Source of the DNA: VRUE01 sp963702705
Lineage (GTDB): Bacteria > Actinomycetota > Thermoleophilia > Solirubrobacterales > 70-9
Direction of reading: 5' to 3'
NCBI GenBank assembly: GCA_963702705.1
Contig: CAVPDR010000007.1
Location: 1-64,000, forward strand
DNA length: 64,000 bases
In this document: positions 60,170 to 64,000 of the stretch, one piece after another
Layout: the number at the start of each line of letters is the position of its first letter
How positions within the stretch are numbered: position 1 is the first letter of the stretch
Position numbers and translations under genes: made by a program
The notes under the pieces: generated by a model
What the model was told of the DNA's origin: nothing
The model's database searches: none
The model's input: the letters and a program-made list of their open reading frames with translations, nothing else

Positions 60170-63100
60170 ATGACGAAGAGGGCGATCACCACATTCACCA
60201 TGGTGCTTTGCATCGCCGGCCTCGTGGCAGCTCCTGCGCGGGCGGCCGAAGAAACGCAAACGCACCTCTTCAACGCGGCACTAACGTTGACCGGGGACTG
60301 CAGCACGACCCTGTTCGATCCCGTGCCTGATCCTGGCCTCTGCCCGATGCCGCCGGGTGTCGCCGGCGTCGATCACCCCAGCACGCCCTTCAAAGAAGCG
60401 GGCGCGATCGCCGTTGACGCCTACGGCAACCGTTACGTGGGGAGCAGGGGCAACAGCCGAGTCGACATCTTCGACTCCTCGGGTGAGTTCATCTCCTCGC
60501 TCTCCATTACGGGACTGGGTCAATTCGGGCGTCTGAGTCAACTGGCAATCGACTCGAAAGGCAACCTGTACGCGACCGTGACGACGGACACATTCCCTTT
60601 TGGCGGAGTAAAGCGCTACCCCCCGACGGTCTACGAACCGCAGACCGGCAACATCCTCTACGAAGAGGAACCGGTGACATTGGAAGGGGAAGACTCCAAT
60701 GGAAACATTGGCCCAATCGATGGAGGGGAATCCGCCCCGGCCGTCAACCCGCTCAACGACCATCTCTTCATTCCCGGAGGGCCAGTCGTCCCTACCTCCG
60801 GCGGCGGCTTCGTCAAGGAATACAGCTCCGCGGCGGAAGGCAACACGCTCCTCGATACCTTCGGGACGGGGGACCTGACGACCTCACGCGGGGTCGCGAT
60901 CGACGCCAAACACGGCCGTATCTACGCCACCACCTATATCTCCAAGGGCGGCAAAAACATACCAGCCGTAAAGGTCTTCGAACTCGATCCGCCGCACGCG
61001 CTGCTGGGCACGATCGACGGTGCGGAAACCCCGCCGGGTCGTTTCACCGCCGATTCCGTCGAAGGGATAGGCGTTGCCGCCGAAGAAGCGACCGGGCACC
61101 TCTTCGTGTCCGACCTCGGCGTGGCGACGCCGCGGGTCTTTGAGTTCGGCGCAGACTTTGGCTACCTCGGCCAGGTGAAAGGCCCGGCGGCGTTCAAATT
61201 TATCGACGCAGCCCAGATCGCGGTCGACAACGGCCCCGACAGCCCGACCAAGGGCTACCTCTTCGTCCCCTCCTCGGAAAACCCACCGGCGCGCTCGATG
61301 GCCTTCGAACCGATCCCGATCCCGACGCCGCCGGCGGTGGATTCGCTCTCGCTCACCGGCATCGCCGAAGAAGAGGCGGTGCTCCACGCCGACGTGAACC
61401 CCAGCGGGGAAGCGAGCAGCTATCGGATCGAGCTCACCACCCAACAGGCCTTCGAGGAAGCGGGGGAAAGCTTCGGCGGCGCCACGGTCCTCGCCGAAGG
61501 CGACCTCACTGCCGGAAACGAAGCGGTCGCGGTGAGCGCCGCCGCCCTCGGCCTCGAACCCGGCACGGCCTATCGCTTCCGCGTAGTCGCCAAAAACGAA
61601 TCGGGCGAGGATGAGGCAGAAGCGCCCTTCTCCACCTACGCGCCAGGCGACCCCTCGAGCGATTGCGCCAACGAAGCGCTGCGGACCGGGGCATCGGCCG
61701 CGCTGCCCGACTGCCGGGCCTATGAGCTCGTCACTCCCGCCGATACCGGTGGCCGCTCCCCGCACGGCCACGGCATCTGGAGCGGCCTTTACTTTCCGAC
61801 CCTGGAGGCATCGCCGCAGGGCGACAGGGTCTCCTTTGTCATCGAAGGCGGCATCGTCCCCGGCCTCGGCGGGACCGGCGGCAAGAACGGCGATCCCTAC
61901 CTCGCCACCCGAGGGGCCACAGGCTGGAGCGGCGCCAGCGCTGGTCCAGACGGAGTCGAAAGCCCAGAACCCATCCTGGGCAGCGTCTCTGCGGACCAGG
62001 GCTTTTCGTTCTGGGGCACCGACCGCGGCATCGGCTCGGCGGCAATCGACGACAAGCGGACGTTCTACGTGCGCTATCCCGATGGCCACTCGGAGCTGAT
62101 CGGGCGCGGCGCCCTCGGCAACGACCCCGGAGCCGAAGGGAGGCTGATCACCGAGGGCGGCGGTCACATCGTCTTCGACACCAAGGATGCCTTCCGCGCA
62201 TCGCCCCCCCAGCAGCTGGAGCCAAACGCCCCGCCCAACGGCACGGTCGCGATCTACGATCGCACCGCCGACGAAGTCACGCACGTGGTCTCGCTGCTGC
62301 CCGGTGAGGTCACCCCGGCGGTGGGCCAGAACGCCGGATACACGGGCGCCTCGCCCGACGGCGAGGGCATCGCCTTCTCGGTCGGCGGCACCCTCTACCT
62401 GCGGGTCGGCAACGAAGAGACTTACGAAATCGCCACGGGCGCCGAATTCGCCGGCGTCGCCGAAGGCGGCAAGCGCATCTTCTATGTCGAGGGGGGCAAC
62501 CTGCTCGCCTTCGATGCCACGACCGAAGAAACGATCGAATTCAGCACCACGGGCGACGTCATCCCGGTGAACGTTGCGAAGGAAGGAACCCGCGCCTACT
62601 TCGTCTCGCCGAGCGTCCTCGGCGGCGCCAACCCCGAGGGCGCTACGGCGCAGGCCGGCAAAGAGAACCTCTACCTCTCCGAGGAAGGGGCGGTCGAGTT
62701 CGTCGCCACGGTGACTGACGCCGATGTGGGAAGCCCGGAAGGCGAAGGAATAAGCCACGGCCTGGGGGGCTGGACGACCGCCCTCGAAAATATCTTTCCC
62801 GCAAACGACACCTCGCGCAGCACCCGCGACGGGAAGGTGCTGGTGTTCGAGTCGAGCGCGTCGTTGACCGGCGAGGGGACCGGCGGGCACCACCAGATCT
62901 ACCGCTACGACGCCACCGCAGGCGAGCTTCAGTGCCTCTCCTGCAGCCCGACCCAGACAACGCCGGGCGCGGATGCTGTTTTGCAGTCCACCTCCCTGGG
63001 GGTCGGCGACTCGGAGTCACGACTGGGCAACGTTGGGTTCTTGGAGAACGTCAGAGACGACGGTCGTCGGGTGTTCTTCCAGTCCCCCGAGCCGCTGGTG

Positions 63101-63607
63101 CTCGCGGACACCGATGGGCTGCTCGACGTCTATGAGTGGGAGGAAGACGGTGTCGGCAGCTGCCACACGCCAGGGGGGTGTGTCTACCTGATCTCCTCCC
63201 CCAACAGCGCCCGTGATGAGTACCTCTACGGGGTCAGCCGCGGCGGAGACGACGTTTTCTTCGGCACATCGGACTTGCTTCTGCCGGCCTCCGATCCCGA
63301 TGAAACACCCTCGATCTACGACGCCCGGGTAAACGGCGGCTTCCCGCCGCCCAACGCCAACGCCGGCGAGTGCCTGGGCGAAGCCTGCCAGCCCGGCGCG
63401 GTGGCTCCTGAGGACCCGACCCCGGCCAGCTCCACGTTCCAGGGCGCCGGCAACGTCAGGGCGGAAGGCAAAGAAGCCAAACCGCGCTGCGCCAGGGGCA
63501 AGAAGGCGGTTCGCCGGAGCGCCAAGGTGCGCTGCGTCGCCAAGAAGCACAAGCACAACAAGAGCAATCACAAGCGAGCCAACGCCAACGGGAGGGCAGG
63601 CCGATGA
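60170..63607 (+). CDS. Large secreted propeller-like surface protein
   Basis: A 1145-residue protein from ATG 60170 with a signal peptide (FTMVLCIAGLVAAPARAAEE). Residues 50-370 contain NHL-like propeller repeats (AIAVDAYGNRYVGSRGNSRV, FDSSGEFISS, QLAIDSKGNLYATV, IAVDNGPDSPTKGYLFVP). Residues about 390-490 look like a fibronectin-like domain (YRFRVVAKNESGEDEAE). The remainder has TolB/PD40-like beta blades (NAGYTGASPDGEGIAFSVGG). The C-terminal 40 residues are Lys/Arg-rich (KPRCARGKKAVRRSAKVRCV). It likely sits outside the membrane, bound to the wall through its basic tail. Its stop overlaps the next start (ATGA). Confidence 0.75.
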   Translation: MTKRAITTFTMVLCIAGLVAAPARAAEETQTHLFNAALTLTGDCSTTLFDPVPDPGLCPMPPGVAGVDHPSTPFKEAGAIAVDAYGNRYVGSRGNSRVDIFDSSGEFISSLSITGLGQFGRLSQLAIDSKGNLYATVTTDTFPFGGVKRYPPTVYEPQTGNILYEEEPVTLEGEDSNGNIGPIDGGESAPAVNPLNDHLFIPGGPVVPTSGGGFVKEYSSAAEGNTLLDTFGTGDLTTSRGVAIDAKHGRIYATTYISKGGKNIPAVKVFELDPPHALLGTIDGAETPPGRFTADSVEGIGVAAEEATGHLFVSDLGVATPRVFEFGADFGYLGQVKGPAAFKFIDAAQIAVDNGPDSPTKGYLFVPSSENPPARSMAFEPIPIPTPPAVDSLSLTGIAEEEAVLHADVNPSGEASSYRIELTTQQAFEEAGESFGGATVLAEGDLTAGNEAVAVSAAALGLEPGTAYRFRVVAKNESGEDEAEAPFSTYAPGDPSSDCANEALRTGASAALPDCRAYELVTPADTGGRSPHGHGIWSGLYFPTLEASPQGDRVSFVIEGGIVPGLGGTGGKNGDPYLATRGATGWSGASAGPDGVESPEPILGSVSADQGFSFWGTDRGIGSAAIDDKRTFYVRYPDGHSELIGRGALGNDPGAEGRLITEGGGHIVFDTKDAFRASPPQQLEPNAPPNGTVAIYDRTADEVTHVVSLLPGEVTPAVGQNAGYTGASPDGEGIAFSVGGTLYLRVGNEETYEIATGAEFAGVAEGGKRIFYVEGGNLLAFDATTEETIEFSTTGDVIPVNVAKEGTRAYFVSPSVLGGANPEGATAQAGKENLYLSEEGAVEFVATVTDADVGSPEGEGISHGLGGWTTALENIFPANDTSRSTRDGKVLVFESSASLTGEGTGGHHQIYRYDATAGELQCLSCSPTQTTPGADAVLQSTSLGVGDSESRLGNVGFLENVRDDGRRVFFQSPEPLVLADTDGLLDVYEWEEDGVGSCHTPGGCVYLISSPNSARDEYLYGVSRGGDDVFFGTSDLLLPASDPDETPSIYDARVNGGFPPPNANAGECLGEACQPGAVAPEDPTPASSTFQGAGNVRAEGKEAKPRCARGKKAVRRSAKVRCVAKKHKHNKSNHKRANANGRAGR

Positions 63608-64000
63608 GACGAGCGATTCTCACATTCGTGCTCCTGGCCCTCGCCCTGGTCATCCCGGCGAGCGCCCTGGCGGCCGAATACGACAAATACGAAATCGAGT
63701 CCGCCTCGGTCGACCTGTCGACCTCCCAGGCCGGCGCCCACCCAGACCTCACCGCCAAATTGGTGCTGAGCGAAAAAGAAGGCGTTGCCTACGCCAAGAC
63801 CCGTGACGTCGTCGTCCAGATGCCGCCGGGCATCTTCGGCAACGTCGAGGCCTTCCCCAAGTGCACGACGCTGCAGCTCGGAACTGGACCCGACAGCAGC
63901 GAATGCCCGCTCGACTCCCAGGTCGGCACGGTCGACCTGTCCCTCAGCGGCAGCCTGATCAACGGCACCTTTGAAAACGAGCCGATCTACAACATGCCGG
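63604..64000 (+). CDS. Secreted protein, partial (runs off window)
   Basis: Starts at ATG 63604 overlapping the previous stop and stays open to the window end (about 132 residues seen). Signal peptide MRRAILTFVLLALALVIPAS, ending near ALAAEYD. The visible mature part, VDLSTSQAGAHPDLTAKLVL and then VVVQMPPGIFGNVEAFPKCT with DSSECPLDSQVGTVDLSLSG, is beta-rich with a Cys pair. It appears to belong to a family repeatedly found beside such propeller-like proteins in these bacteria. Function unknown; co-translated with its neighbour. Confidence 0.75.
   Translation, partial: MRRAILTFVLLALALVIPASALAAEYDKYEIESASVDLSTSQAGAHPDLTAKLVLSEKEGVAYAKTRDVVVQMPPGIFGNVEAFPKCTTLQLGTGPDSSECPLDSQVGTVDLSLSGSLINGTFENEPIYNMP

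Overview
The window is high-GC, densely packed bacterial chromosome. Secreted Ig-like and propeller-like proteins, a collagen-like protein with a short N-terminal membrane anchor, a sigma/anti-sigma fusion and many TetR regulators suggest a soil actinobacterium of the Thermoleophilia (Solirubrobacterales-like). This placement is inferred from gene style; no rRNA or tRNA gene was found to confirm it.

Layout. 1-3.1 kb: 3' end of rarA, a YqhQ-like gene, methylmalonyl-CoA epimerase, a small protein and a methyltransferase. 3.2-4.8 kb: an island with a SIR2-like protein and a DNA-glycosylase remnant. 4.8-9.5 kb: BtrH-like protein, PAP2 phosphatase, YchF, a lipocalin-like protein and a membrane-anchored EEP hydrolase. 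9.7-11 kb: an IS110 transposase. 11-18.4 kb: SpoIID-like protein, aldehyde dehydrogenase, a frameshifted phosphoesterase, fumarase and exported proteins. 18.4-25.3 kb: benzoylformate-decarboxylase-like enzyme, FAD/Fe-S oxidase, second PAP2 and a tandem SDR pair. 25.4-34.6 kb: ileS, thioredoxin, a GT2 glycosyltransferase, PolX and trehalose phosphatase. 34.2-36.5 kb: two half-size TauE/SafE genes split by an IS110 element. 36.5-46.3 kb: PAC2 protein, degenerate helicase-nuclease, IMPase, a gene under tandem LexA boxes, the sigma/anti-sigma fusion with a secreted partner, and a UDP-glucuronate decarboxylase-like SDR. 46.3-59 kb: metabolic genes (methylmalonyl-CoA mutase, propionyl-CoA carboxylase beta) mixed with toxin-antitoxin-like genes and four TetR regulators. 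59-64 kb: a cell-surface cluster.

Working together. mce, the mutase subunit and the carboxylase beta subunit belong to one pathway (propionyl-CoA to succinyl-CoA) but are scattered. Two paralogous XRE + nucleotidyltransferase pairs (52.3-53.1 and 57.4-58.2 kb) each have a perfect palindrome just upstream of the XRE start, as expected for autoregulated toxin-antitoxin-like modules.

The most unusual feature is a set of palindromic elements whose stems differ in sequence from copy to copy but stay self-complementary, around conserved boxes. Family A has three full copies and one short relative. Family B has four copies, one lying in frame inside a helicase gene. Further long perfect hairpins lie inside the rarA and oxidase coding regions and in promoter or terminator positions.
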